This document shows positions 11,881 through 23,005 of a stretch of 64,000 nucleotides of DNA, in pieces. The translations under genes and the position numbers were made by a program. Source of the DNA: Branchiostoma floridae (lineage: Eukaryota > Chordata > Leptocardii > Amphioxiformes > Branchiostomatidae); NCBI RefSeq assembly GCF_000003815.2, contig NC_049990.1, positions 12,380,693-12,444,692 on the forward strand. The letters are read 5' to 3'. The number at the start of each line of letters is the position of its first letter. The first letter of the stretch is position 1. The notes below the pieces were generated by a model. That model had not been told where the DNA came from, did not search any database, and saw only the letters and a list, made by a program, of their open reading frames with translations.

Positions 11881-14800
11881 AACTGTCTTTCTGTCTGTCT
11901 GCCTGTCTGTCTGCCTGTCTGTCTGTCTGCCTGTCTGTCTGTCCGCCTGTCTGTCTGTCTATCTGCCTGCCTGCTCTTCAGTCTGTCTGCCTGCCGGTCT
12001 TCCTGTCTGTCTGTCTGGCTAGACTGGTTGTCGGTCGGTCAATCGCTTGCTTGCTTGGATCACCGTTAAATCAGGTTTTAGTGCTAGTTTGTTTAACGTA
12101 TCCTATGTCACAGTAATACATAAAAAGGGATTTCTCTCTTAAATCCCACATGAAAAATGGAGGGGTAATGTTGTGACAACCATGGGCCCCACCTGTCCAA
12201 AACAACAGAAAGGTAAAATTTCAAAATTCAGTCAAGAGAGCGGTTACTCATCCTGACATGGGTGAAAAGGGGAAATATAACACCAAATGTCGGCGATATG
12301 TTTTACAGAGGCTCTGGACAAGGAGAAAAACGACACTGCGCAGCTGCGAGCCCGCGTAGAGGATCTTGGGAGGGAACTGCGGTCTCTACAGGCGACCAAT
12401 AGGAACCTGCAGAGGCAGCTGGAGGAAAAGGCAGATGAAGTCAAACTACAGAGAGCGCTGTAAGCACTTTTCTCATGTTTCTTTTGATGACTACATTTCA
12501 CAAAAATTATGTTCATGCTAACGTAACTGCTTATCTGTAATACCAACTCAATACAAAAGTACATAAATAAACAGATAAAAACATATCACAAAGAGTTGTG
12601 ATATTATATCATAAATGCAGAACAATTAAATATTCCTTTACAAAATTGAGAAGTACTAGTGAAAGACAAACGCGTATTGTCGACAATAAAGTTACAGTAT
12701 TGTCATACATAAATGATAAATTTACTAGCTCTATCGTTGTATATACATACAACACCTACTCAACTGAGGTAATACAGTATATCTATATTTTGTCTCCAGC
12801 ATCCAGAGAAGAGACAGCCAAATACAGCTCAGACCTGGTGGCAAGGGGGAGGAGGAGGCCAATAGACGGTAATAGTTTTGTTGTAAATTTCCACAAGTCA
12901 TGCATGCCAATAGACACCATTTCGCTGTACTTACGGTCTATCATTGGTATTGAAAAGTGGTATCGATAAATGAAGGAAAAGTATGTTTAAGAATTGACGT
13001 ACATTTACGTCACCTGTCCCAAAGGAATACGGGTAGCCTTTACCGTAAAAGCTTTTAAGAAAAAATACTTCCGATAAAGTACAAAATATTTTCTTAGCGC
13101 CTACTTGATCTGACGTCTGTTTTCATTCCAAGACGATTTTCCCTTAAAATGTTTGAACAAGTTCCCTTAAATGTACCCTCAAGTGGCGGCTGTACGTCCT
13201 TCCCTCGCCATGCCCTCTTGTAACCCGTGACCTTGACATTAGAGGTAAAAAAATGGCAGGTGTATAATTGTGCCTCTTTTAGATTCTTTAGGTGGACCAT
13301 TCTATTCCTTTGACTGGTCATTTTCTGAAGTCTCTACCAGCCTAACTACGCTGGCTACATTGAAAAAAATACGCCAGAGAAATTGACAAAGATACCCTTG
13401 TCACGAACGTACTAGACAACTAGACACCCTGCTTTTTCGCCTTATTCGCCCATAACACCTTAAGGTGGGCTCCCACTGCACTCGCGTCACGTTTGCGTCG
13501 CTTCGGGGTTCGTTCATTGTGTCACTGTTGTGTTATTTTCGCCGATTTTCTGTTGCGCTCCCACTGACATGCGTCTCTGTTGCGTTTCTAGACTAAATGG
13601 ACAGGTTATCGGAAGTCGCAGCGTTGTCAATGTATGAAAAATCACTGTAAAATGATGAAAATGCCTAAAAATTAGATTTATAATGAAATAATTTCTCTTG
13701 TGATGATGCTTATGAATGTTACTTATGTTATATAATAACCTTGAAAGACTTTTACAGTAAAAGAAGTAACCCAAATGAATGGACACGAACCATATACCAG
13801 GTTTGACTCCATCGCTAATGTGTTTTGCAACAAGTCACAGATGTGTAATGGTGTGTGTTAATTTTCATATTTCACAAATGAAAAATCTTGATATTTCCTA
13901 CGTTTTAATAGGAAATATACAAAATATAACCGTGATACTGTTGAAGGCATGTTGGCGTCACTGTTGTGTCACTGTTGTGTTACTCTTGGGTCACTGTTGT
14001 GTCACTCTTGTGTCACTCTTGGGTCACTGTTGGGGCATCTTGCCACTTGCGTTATTTTTTAACTTCCAAAAAAACGTCGCGCTTGCTTGTGTCACCTGTA
14101 GGTTTGCTTGTGTCACCTCCAGGTTCGCTCGCGTCACCTCTAGGTGCCGCGGGGTTACGTCTGCGTTGTCGAACCCCGAAGCGACGCACGCGTGACGCGA
14201 GTGCAGTGGGAGCCCACCTTAAGGAAAGCTTAGTGAAGGTTTCATTTTCTATCAGCACTCTCGCATTACACATGCACATCGCTTGAGTAATAGAAAAATG
14301 AGTTCTTTGCCCTCTCCACAGGGAAGACGGACTCTTAGCACAAATCGAGGCCATAAAAGCAGAAAACAGCGAGACGAAAGCTCGGCTCCAGGGAAGAATA
14401 AAGGTGCGTTATCAGTTGTATTATCCCAAGAATGTGTATTATCATTATGATATGATGTTGAAACGAATTTTACGAATATTTTAGATAATATTGTAATGAT
14501 TATGGATTCAAAAGATTGATCACGTTTCTATTTTGTGCAGGAATTAGACGAACATCTGAGAATGGAAAAGATGAGAAGAACGTCGAATGCATGTGAGTTG
14601 AATGACGCGCTAGTTTCTACACTTATTCGCTTTTTGTCTCCAACACTATGTCACATTCAATATCTATAATTCAATGTATTTATTTGATTGGCATTGATTA
14701 TTAGCTTAACTCTGCTACAAGTACAATATATTATATATCTTATACAATATAACGCTACCTAAGCTTGCCTTACATTGTACCCGTCGCGTTCTACAATATT

Positions 14801-17800
14801 GTGCAATAAACTTTGACTTTGACTTTAGGACAAATCCCTATTTCTACAGTTGCTTAATGCTTATGCCACTTTATGCTATCTTTCACAGCTGACATCACAA
14901 GGGATCTGCTAAGTGAAAAGAAGAAAATTTACCAAATGGAAAAGGTAGGCTCCTGTTGGAATATGTGCGACTTACGTATACGTATTTGAACACAGTGGTC
15001 ATGGATTAGCATGTGGGTGGGAAGGAGGTCAAACTTGATTGCCGGAAGTACAGTTCAGAGTTGGTAGACTTAGTTTTTTGTCCGACTGATGTTCCGTTGA
15101 AAAAGCTATTGATTCGCGATCAATTGACACAAGTAATGTCAATGAAATCCTTAATTGCATAATTAATAGACTACAAACAAACAATTCAAGAAATTATTCA
15201 CGGAGTCGTGAGATCCTCGAACTCTTGTTTGCAAATACAAAAGACTTTCAAATAGCTCACAATTTTGCGTCATCCCCAGGAGATCAACGCGCACCAGAAG
15301 TACTTCCTGGCATGCGTGAACGGTCTGCGCACTGACGTCAGGTTCATGACTGATAACGAGGCTCCCATGGTACGTCAGAGGCTGGAGCTGGTGCACGACG
15401 CCATCTTGGACGGCCAGTTCTCCATCCTGAGCGGGAAACTGCCAGCACATTACTCGGCCTCGGAGGACGTGAGTCGGACTCTAACTGAACAATATTTTTT
15501 TCATTCAACAAAGCAAAGAACATAACCCTCCAGCAAATACAGAAATCATAACACAAGCCATCAATTCCATCAATAGAAACGTATGAAAGTCAGAGCAACA
15601 TGAAGGTGCGCAATAATTATGTAAACCGAATCGTATGAATTATGCCGAAACATATTATAATCATATGAACAGAAACGTATGGAATAATCATATGAAAATA
15701 AAAGAATACCATTTACTTTTACTGATGCAATTTTCGTCTGATTAAGGATATGCCAATTTCATATAACATGTTTGTTCTACTTTACTGATTGCGTTAAGTA
15801 CAAATCATCTCCTTTACATGTTCCCACAGGACATACGGATGCCGCTCGGAAAGATGATAAAAGAATCGGCGAAACCTGCGTAAGTGTCAGAAAATTTAAG
15901 AAAATCACATTTTAAAAATCATGACGAAATTTTGAGGATGGGAAACCCAGAGGGAAACCTAAACCTCTACACTTGAAAGACCCTAACGAACTCCAGCTCT
16001 TTTTACCCATTTTGTTACGCAGAGCTTCGCCTGTTGACTATACAATAGACCTTAAAGAAAGACTTCACTAAACCGGGCTGAGATATCCAATTCTGATTGG
16101 CCTCTAACCAGCTGTCAGTTGTCAACCAGAGACTCGTCTTTACCCATAGAAAACATTTAAACGATTCTCTGATTGGCGTGTTCAAGTCCACGCCCACAAA
16201 AAAAAGAGTCCGGTTTGCAGAACCTTCCCTACTAAGGTATAATGCATAGGCCTCGGGCGCGAAGCTCTACGTAGGACAATATTTTACCTTTCTCCTCTTG
16301 TACCAGGCCTGCCGAATCAAACGGACCCTCCTCCACCGGTACCAACTCGACCATCAAGGAGCATGACGAACCGGACGACACGTCCTCGGAACAGACCTTC
16401 GACAAGGAACACCCTGAGCTTATCAACAGGGCGACGGGACGCCTGGACATGTACACAGCACTCAAATGTTTCCCGCACATGAAGGAATCGGAGGTACGGC
16501 ACAGTTACAGTACACAGCGGTGTGAATGGTAAAGTTTTCCTGACGAAGGCGTAAGCGTCAGATTGAAATTAATTGGCCCAGTATGTACTGTGTTTGGGCC
16601 TAAGAAATTTTGATGTTACATTTCGAATTTTTGCATTTTGTTATTTCTGGTCGATATCAAGATACAAAATATTTGTAGACGTGCAATTTTAGTATATTTA
16701 CGTGAAGCATTTGTTCAATGTAGCTGAAGCACCACTTTGACATGTTTGTCAAGTACGACAAGAGCCGAGACTTCAATCTGGACATGGGAGAGGTGAGGTC
16801 TTCTCGTTTATTCCCGTCAAATCTCGCGTGACTTTGTAGACTTAAGAGCTGGTACTTAAATGTGTGACACAATTCTTAACAGAAGCTATAGACTTCAGTT
16901 TTGTATTTTCGTTTTGTCCAAAGATTCTGGAGGTGTAACTATCAAATACAAGAACACGTTCATATTTGCTTGTCGAATGTCATGACCTTTCTCGTGTTGC
17001 ACGCAGTTGGTGAGAGCGCTGATGACGGTGGCTCCTGGGGTCAAGTTTACCGCTGCGCAGATCAAGGTACGGGAACTGTCTGAGTCATTGTACTGGCTTC
17101 GTTGATGATGGAAAGGAGTGTCGCCATTTTGACGTGTTAACCATGGCGTTGAATGTTATAAGCTTGTTGTTGCAGACTTGTTCTCAGTTTGTGTCGCACT
17201 TTTTCTATCGCATCAAGACTATAAATGGTATTTCTAAGTTTCCTAACGCTGCTAGAAGGTTTGATTAGACGAGATGGACATATTGTACTTTGATACACGA
17301 TATTTTATACATTCGTGGATAGTTTCAATCTACGGTGACTAATTACCTTACTTAACTGCGCCGCCTTTCTGTTTGATATCAAACTGCATTCCTTATGGTC
17401 AACAGAGGATGAAGGTGAGCATTGTCTCTCGGCACAACATTTTCATTCAAAAACTTACATCAACAAAAAATCTCAGTCCTTATTTCTCGATATTGACTTT
17501 GACCTTCAACGGATGACGCTACATATTCTTGGTGGTAAAATTATTAACCTGCAATGCCACATATTTCCGCTGGTAGGAGCTGATGAAAGAGGTGGACGTA
17601 GACGACACCGGCACCATCGACTTCTACGAGTACCTGATTATCTACAACCTGCTCACCAAGGAGGGAGGTAAAACCACAAACTTTCCTTTACAGAAATTAA
17701 GATTACAGAACTAAAGATAGATATTCCGTGGTACGAAACATACAAGGAAGGATCGCATTGGGATGGGGGTCATTATAGGCAATACAAAATGTAACAGTTA

Positions 17801-18186
17801 TACGAATTATCACAAGTCTATACATGCTGAGGTCCAGTCTACCTTGCACTTGAGTTTTATCTTAACTGCGCCACCTATCTGTTGTATATCAAACTACATA
17901 CCCTTTTATCGATGAAGGAACATTTTTCCTCCAATAGGATTGAGATATGATTAGAAATGGGACCTATATACTAGTATTCATTATCAATATTTATAAGCTT
18001 TTAAAAGAATGTGATTGCTGAATATCTAAGACAATATACAAGTGCATCACGTAAAACTGTTTAAATGCTTAAATGGCGTTGCCACTGACCAGAGTTCTTT
18101 TTTTTCCAGGAAAGTCTGAGATTTTCCACCGGGAGATGTCGTCAACGTCAAAGGAGAACGTCAGTAAGGCATGTGTCATCCAATGA
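8560..18186 (+). CDS. Gene A: coiled-coil, two EF-hand, CaaX protein (474 aa)
   Basis: Exons 8560-8682, 8954-9091, 9809-9839, 12309-12459, 12800-12868, 14322-14403, 14541-14592, 14889-14944, 15280-15468, 15830-15879, 16307-16493, 16724-16792, 17007-17066, 17577-17667, 18110-18186. All junctions are GT-AG and the frame stays open for 1,425 nt. Residues about 99-235 are Glu/Lys/Arg-rich heptad-like coiled coil. EF-hand loop 1 (residues 388-399, DKSRDFNLDMGE) has Phe where Gly is usual; loop 2 (426-437, DVDDTGTIDFYE) is canonical. The last four residues, CVIQ, form a CaaX box; Gln at the end favours farnesylation in known CaaX rules. Inferred role: membrane-tethered Ca2+ sensor. An acceptor ends at 8553 and GAGAAA before the ATG is in frame, so a further upstream coding exon is possible. 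Tandem paralogue of gene B. I do not recognise a named family. Confidence 0.82.
10758..10896 (+). CDS. Gene A alternative first coding exon
   Basis: Open from ATG at 10758 (context GCAAAATGG, favourable) to a GTAAGT donor at 10897, giving 46 codons plus one base. That phase equals the phase at the end of exon 3 (9839), so either can join exon 4 at 12309 in frame. The resulting isoform would be 423 aa, starting MDSFDFGAPLLPQP. It would lack the N-terminal block shared with gene B but keep the coiled coil, EF-hands and CaaX box. No good pyrimidine tract or acceptor lies just upstream, which argues for a transcript start rather than an internal exon. No clear TATA box seen. Confidence 0.6.
11584..12036. 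repeat. Microsatellite (CTGT)n/(CCTG)n
   Basis: About 450 bp of CTGT, CCTG and related tetranucleotides inside a gene A intron. Because the unit is 4 bp, all plus frames remain open for long stretches as Cys/Leu/Ser-rich artefacts. Confidence 0.95.
13464..14218. mobile_element. TTAA-flanked foldback MITE, family 2 copy a
   Basis: Terminal inverted repeats of about 55 bp start GGTGGGCTCCCACTGCACTC and end with the complement. The element is flanked on both sides by TTAA (13460-13463 and 14219-14222), the target duplication typical of the piggyBac superfamily. The interior has two minisatellite-like blocks (about 13955-14035 with GTCACT units, 14080-14150 with GTGTCACCT units) and no transposase. 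Lies in the gene A intron between exons 5 and 6. Related copies: 36699-36911 and 50892-51123. Confidence 0.82.
14700..14832 (+). mobile_element. LINE 3' tail fragment
   Basis: A segment ending GTGCAATAAACTTTGAC followed by repeated TTTGAC units. This looks like the 3' end of a CR1/L2-type non-LTR retrotransposon, where a polyadenylation-like hexamer precedes a short microsatellite tail. Only the tail is present. Family assignment is from general resemblance. Confidence 0.5.
17350..17920 (+). repeat. Duplicated intron segment around gene A exon 14
   Basis: A roughly 55-bp segment beginning TTAACTGCGCC at about 17352-17407 recurs at about 17862-17918, on the two sides of exon 14 (17577-17667). 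Copies share TAACTGCGCC(G/A)CCT and ATATCAAACT. Confidence 0.6.
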
Positions 18187-18504
18187 CGTCAGCAAGAACA
18201 TCCAATAAGATCACCTGACGTCATCGATCACGTGGCTCTTGTGTACTTTGAGCTTTTTGCTCAGAAAGGAGATGTTCTTAGATCTTAAATCAAAGATGTT
18301 GTATAGAAAGCTACTTTCCACAAAGTGGAAAGTGTGGATAGGTAAACTGTGTAGGGTAAACTACAGAAGAACTGCATATTGTTTTTGACATCACTAATTG
18401 TAATCAATCCGATTTTGACATTTAAAGTTTGTCTTAGTGGTAGTCAATCGCATTTAATAGCACTTAAGGTTGTACATTTCTGCTCAATCGGGCTTTGTAC
18501 ATAG

Positions 18505-18510
18505 AATAAA
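18505..18510 (+). terminator. Gene A polyadenylation signal (first candidate)
   Basis: AATAAA 319 bp after the gene A stop codon. A second AATAAA at 18641-18646 could serve a longer 3' end. The 3'UTR between is AT-rich with no other feature noticed. Confidence 0.55.
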
Positions 18511-18741
18511 ACTATTATGTGGCGGTATACTAAGAAAAAGATAAACATATGTGTGGTAAAATTTGAAATGATGACGTAGCCATATTTTGGTCAAGCTGTG
18601 ATTTGTCCACAGGATGATAAAATATCAAGTGAAAATTGTAAATAAATATAGAGATGACCTGATTGATTGATATAATTTGATATGGAGGACTATATACTGT
18701 CTTCATTATATGGTAGAGGGGGTGTGAGAGAGAAAGAAAGA

Positions 18742-18880
18742 ATGTGTGTGTGTGTGTGTGTGTATGTATGTGTATGTGCGTGCGTATCTGTGCGTGCGTG
18801 CGTGTGTGTATGTGTGTATGTGTGTGTGCGCGTGCGTGCGTGTGTGTGTATGTGCTTGCGTGCGTGTTTGCGTGTAAGAG
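18742..18880. repeat. Microsatellite (TG)n with CGTG/TATG units
   Basis: TG-rich simple repeat interspersed with TGCG and TATG. Overlapping Cys/Val-rich or His/Thr-rich frames are artefacts. Confidence 0.95.
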
Positions 18881-19169
18881 AGAGAGAGAAAAATATAGAA
18901 CAACAGAGCTGAGTGCATTCTTCATACCGCACGTAATATCCCTCAGTACGCATTTCTTCTATATGAAAAAAGCCCTTCACACATACATACTCCAGTTAGA
19001 CCCATCTTTTTGTTTGCACCATTCTTCTTACAAGGTTATTTGAAACTGTCTGTAAATGACCAGATGTGAACACTGTGATAACGTTACACCGGGAGGAGAA
19101 ATAACTGGGCGAAGGGACCGGATCACCATGGGAACGAGAGCAAGACTTCTGAAGTTCTGTACATACAAG

Positions 19170-19209
19170 CAAGGAGCTTTTATCAGGATATCCTGATAAA
19201 AGCTCCTTG
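19170..19209. repeat. Perfect 40-bp palindrome
   Basis: The halves 19170-19189 and 19190-19209 are exact reverse complements with no spacer (centre GGATATCC). It lies between gene A and the candidate first exon of gene B. Confidence 0.95.
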
Positions 19210-19993
19210 ATACAAGTGACTCATCCAGGAAACTCGCCTGCTGTCTTTTGATTAAAAAAAACAGAAACTTAAATAAATGTTAATATTTCCTATTACTGTC
19301 CAAGAAGAGGACCTGCTCTTTTCATGAGGAGGACGTTGTAATAGCAACTCCCACTACACGCGCCCCCCTCATATTCTATCGTCCCAAATGCTATTCCAAA
19401 AGAAAAGGATCGTTTGCTTACAATGTGTTTTCTTAAGACTACTAAGAATTTCTTGTAAACATCTAAGGGTACTCATGTTGATACAACATAGCTTTCAAAA
19501 AGACCAGGCCGACACACACAGTGCAACAGCAAGTCTTGTATTACAAGTTGTAAAGACAAAACCACATTCAGTCATCGTGACGTCATTGCGCCATTAAGCG
19601 TCATGTAAAAATGACAGGAAATTTACACAGGATCCCCCAAATGTTTCCAGGGGTGTTCTTTGTGAATTGTGATCACGAGTTTTTAGAATATTTCTTTATA
19701 TTGTCTGCGACTAATTTTCATTTTTGTGATTACATTTCATCATTTTCCTTAATGTAAGTGAGAATAAGACTTTTGCAGCAATTGTTCAAGTTTACCAGTA
19801 GTGAAACTAATGTGATTTACGTTTTCGTCCCCTTTATTTGGAATGGTTCGTCCCGTAATTTGTGTCCAGTGAAGTGTGTTTATTGGGAACAATCCACTTG
19901 GCCTAAAAAGAACTCGGTGACCTCACTGCAGTACGGACAGCCTACATGTGATACAGCGTAACAACAACAGTTTCGAACGCAACAGGCTGCAAA

Positions 19994-20026
19994 ATGGCAA
20001 GTGAAGAAACTTTACAACAGACACAG
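19994..20026 (+). CDS. Candidate first coding exon of gene B
   Basis: ATG in good context (GCAAAATGGCA) opens 11 codons, MASEETLQQTQ, ending at a GTATGT donor at 20027, phase 0. The next acceptor in gene B, ending at 27059, leaves 21 in-frame stop-free bases (27060-27080) before the ATG at 27081. Joining them gives a 565-aa protein with an 18-residue N-terminal extension. The intervening intron would be 7.0 kb. The alternative is that 27081 is the start and this is chance. A CRE-like TGACGTCA is at 19578-19585. Confidence 0.45.
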
Positions 20027-20668
20027 GTATGTAGAAGCGTCCTTTTTTGCATACCCGTAAGTTCACCTACACTCTTCTTTATGGGTATTGTCTTGGATTT
20101 GGATCAGGAATTGGTCGGTGTATGACATTGTGTGAACCAAGCCTTGCTGCGACCAATGGCCCTTAAAATGACAAGAAGAAGAATTACTTCACTGGCGGAA
20201 AGACTCAAAACGATTCTCAAATCGCTCAAATGCAATACTTTGCTTTGGACCTTCTCTTTGACTCGAGCATAGACAGTTTATACGAAAGCTCGGTTTGCTA
20301 ATTTAGTGCAGTGTTTGCAGCAACCTCTGGACTATAGAAATCTTACGTACCTTACTTGAGAGGTAATGAACCTTCCAGAAGGCTAGAACTCAAAGTTTTG
20401 TTTCATTAGTCGAGGCCAATCAATCTGCTGTACCACGGCCATTGTATAATTGAATGTCCTTGGTTGAACTCTGGTGGAATAATCTAACGCATGGCTTCTC
20501 TTAAGGAACGTTTATTCATGATAACAAAGAAGTCAGTCTGGTATTTTATCGTGTTTTCCTGGTAGTTAGCACTGAGGCGGAGATCCCATGTAAAGTCTGG
20601 TTTGTCGGTGATCAACATCGTTTCACGCTTCGATCCTTGTACAGAAACTTTGGGCGGAACCGTTTCTG

Positions 20669-20817
20669 TACTCTACAAGCAGAGGCTAGCCTCCCGCTGT
20701 TTTTTCTTTAATCATCAGTTTTTATAAGCGTTTTATTGGCCTCGAGACATCAACGAAGCGGTATAAAATAGAAAGCCCGATAAAAACAGTCATGGCGTAA
20801 CCTCTGCTTGGAGAGTA
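20669..20817. mobile_element. Foldback MITE, family 1 copy b
   Basis: Inverted ends TACTCTACAAGCAGAGG and CCTCTGCTTGGAGAGTA match the element at 2246-2433, with T-rich/A-rich inner arms. CCGTTTC occurs on both outer sides, a possible target duplication. About 40 bp shorter than copy a. Confidence 0.78.
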
Positions 20818-21039
20818 CCGTTTCCAGGCGTAACCACCTATAAGTATAAGCCTTAGGAAAGTAGAAATACCTCTGAAAATACCTTTGAGTATTTCAAGAG
20901 CTTGGCGTTAATTGTGTTATTGAACACTAACCGTTACCTGGTTAACCAAGGAATGTTTGCCCTAATTATGATCCCTACTAGCTATAGTAATCCTAGTTTG
21001 GAATTTTGTACGATGAAATTTTAACCTGGAAGTCCCAGT

Positions 21040-21395
21040 AGTCTGCATTAGCTTTGGAATTCTTAGCCATTCCTCTGTCATGGTAACAAAGCCACATCTC
21101 CAGTTAAAGGGGAACCCAGGAAGTATGGTAGTGGGAACATTTCTGCATACATTTTGTATATTGTTCTCTTTACCGTACCCTATAGATCTCTGTGTTGACT
21201 CACTCTGAAGTGGAATATCGTCACGGCATTGGAAATCTTAGTAATTCCTCTGTCATGGTAACAAAGCCCCCTCTCCCGCTATAAAGGAACCCAGAACGAT
21301 GGTATGGTGGTGAGAATATGTCGGCATATATTAGTTTCTTGTACCTTAGCTCTATAGTTTTTATTTTGACCCATTCTGAAGTAGAAATCGTCCAT
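21040..21395 (+). repeat. Tandem duplication of an about 180-bp unit
   Basis: Unit 1 (about 21040-21226) and unit 2 (about 21227-21395) share ATTCCTCTGTCATGGTAACA, GGAACCCAG(A/G)A, CTCTATAG and CATTCTGAAGT-like blocks in the same order at diverged similarity. No coding signal. Confidence 0.7.
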
Positions 21396-22483
21396 CATAC
21401 ATTGTGACAATAATAAAGTGTATTACTTTTCCTAGAGGTTCTATGTTTGAAATATGTTACAATATAAAGCTATAGAAGGCAAGCCAAATAGTTTAACTAC
21501 ATTTATCTATCGTAGAAACGAAGTGGATACGAACAATGAATATGATATGGTTTCCTTAGCAAACTGAAGTGTGTTGTTGTGTTTACTTAAGTTGCTATAC
21601 ACCCGCAAACAATAAAGGTGACACCTGTATTATGTAAACGTCTTTTGGGGCAAATAGGTTCTCCAAACGTTCTTTTGACTTCGTGTCTACTGAAGTCCAT
21701 TCAGTGGGGACTAAAATAGAATTTAGCATTCAGGAGGTTCAAAATGTGATTAAGATGACTAAATGTAATTACATTTAAGCTGAATTGCACGAGGGTATTA
21801 GAATTACCAAGCCGACAATAAAGCGACCGCTTGGTCATTTTAGTGGTTCTGGTGTAGATAGGGTAACTTGTATGTAGTTATCACTTTTTTTAAAAATAAA
21901 ATGATAAAAAAGATTCTGCTTGGATTTTTGCATACGAAATTCACTTGTTTCAATCGAACTACACTTGCAATCGTATGAAACGTATGAAATCTACAATACG
22001 ATCACAAGCTTATAAGATTGGATGTCGATGTTCAATCATATATAGTAGAGGTTACATGGGAGTATGTGCTGTTTCAGTAAACGTAGGCTAAGTCGGAGCT
22101 GTTGATATATGCTCTGTATATATACATGCGATGACAGAAAATTTTATTAATGGTTGTTTTATGCACTCAAGTCCTTGTTCGAAACACAACTTTCATGTTA
22201 ACATGCATATTGAGAGTGCAAATGGCACTTAAAGTGTAATTGAAGTAATGTATATGAATATTTCAACATACACAAATAATTTAGAACTGTCTAAACACTG
22301 AAGCATGCCGTGTAAAAAGATGGCCAGTTAGTTTTGTCAAATACCTGACTGTTTGAAACTGTCGACTTTTTCAAAGGGCTTCGTGTACACAAAGTGCACG
22401 CGGGTGTGTGTGAGAGAGAGGGGCATAAAGAAAGGGAAAGAACTATCATTGTTCGACGCGTAATTGAAGTTTGCACATAGTTA

Positions 22484-22693
22484 ATGGTCTGTAATAAGGT
22501 TATACAAGCTATACAAGCATGTAGACAACAGTTGTGGGTCATGTTATTCTTAAGTGTCAGAAGAAAGAAAGCCTTCTTCCACAGAGCCATACAACTGTGG
22601 GACTCCCTTCCACCCAACACACATACAGCTTCTTCTCTGTCTGTATTCAGAACAAAAGTCTGGATCCCGCTTGGGGACACGTTCTTTATGTAA
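22484..22693 (+). pseudogene. LINE ORF2 C-terminal remnant
   Basis: The plus-strand frame contains KKAFFHRAIQLWDSLPPNTH followed by a SLSVFRTKV-like segment. This fits the conserved tail of CR1/L2/RTE-type reverse-transcriptase proteins (aromatic pair, R.I..WN/DSLP, then a SL..F+ segment). No polymerase domain precedes it, so it is a truncated retrotransposon copy inside gene B intron 1. Confidence 0.6.
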
Positions 22694-22759
22694 AAACTAA
22701 TAGAGTTAGTACTTACGACGCCACGTACTGTTTAGCTCAACAGTTGATAACAGTATGTA

Positions 22760-23005
22760 TACGCCAAAAATAGTTACTCAAGCAACTGGATATGGTTTTG
22801 AAACGGTCAGACGTTTCGGAAAGAATCCACTTTCCTTCGTCAGTGACACTGAAGTGATCTGCAAGAAACAGGTCTTTTATACTCTAACTATGAATGAAGA
22901 CAATTTCAGATGTCCAATAGGAAAGGTTGTAAGACAATTCAGACTGAAGACAATTTGGAATCCAAATATCTTATTACCTGGATGTCTAACCTACATCGAC
23001 GTAAC
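22760..23005 (+). mobile_element. Foldback MITE, family 3 copy a
   Basis: Contains GTTACTCAAGCAACTGGATA, then ACGGTCAGACGTTTC, CGTCAGTGACACTGAAG, and near the right end CTGGATGTCTAACCTACATC. The same ordered blocks appear at 33500-34320 and (partly, inverted) at 49175-49365. Confidence 0.65.

Noticed and set aside
11551-12069. 172- and 141-codon Cys/Leu-rich open frames
   Set aside because: They lie on a CTGT/CCTG tetranucleotide array; a 4-bp unit keeps all frames open.
13779-14354. Open frames of 100-138 codons on both strands
   Set aside because: They fall inside or across the foldback element at 13464-14218 and its internal minisatellites; no domain.
18530-18980. His/Thr-rich and Cys/Val-rich frames on both strands
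   Set aside because: TG/CA microsatellite in the region after gene A.
22291-22680. 129-codon minus-strand frame
   Set aside because: Antisense shadow of the LINE remnant on the plus strand.
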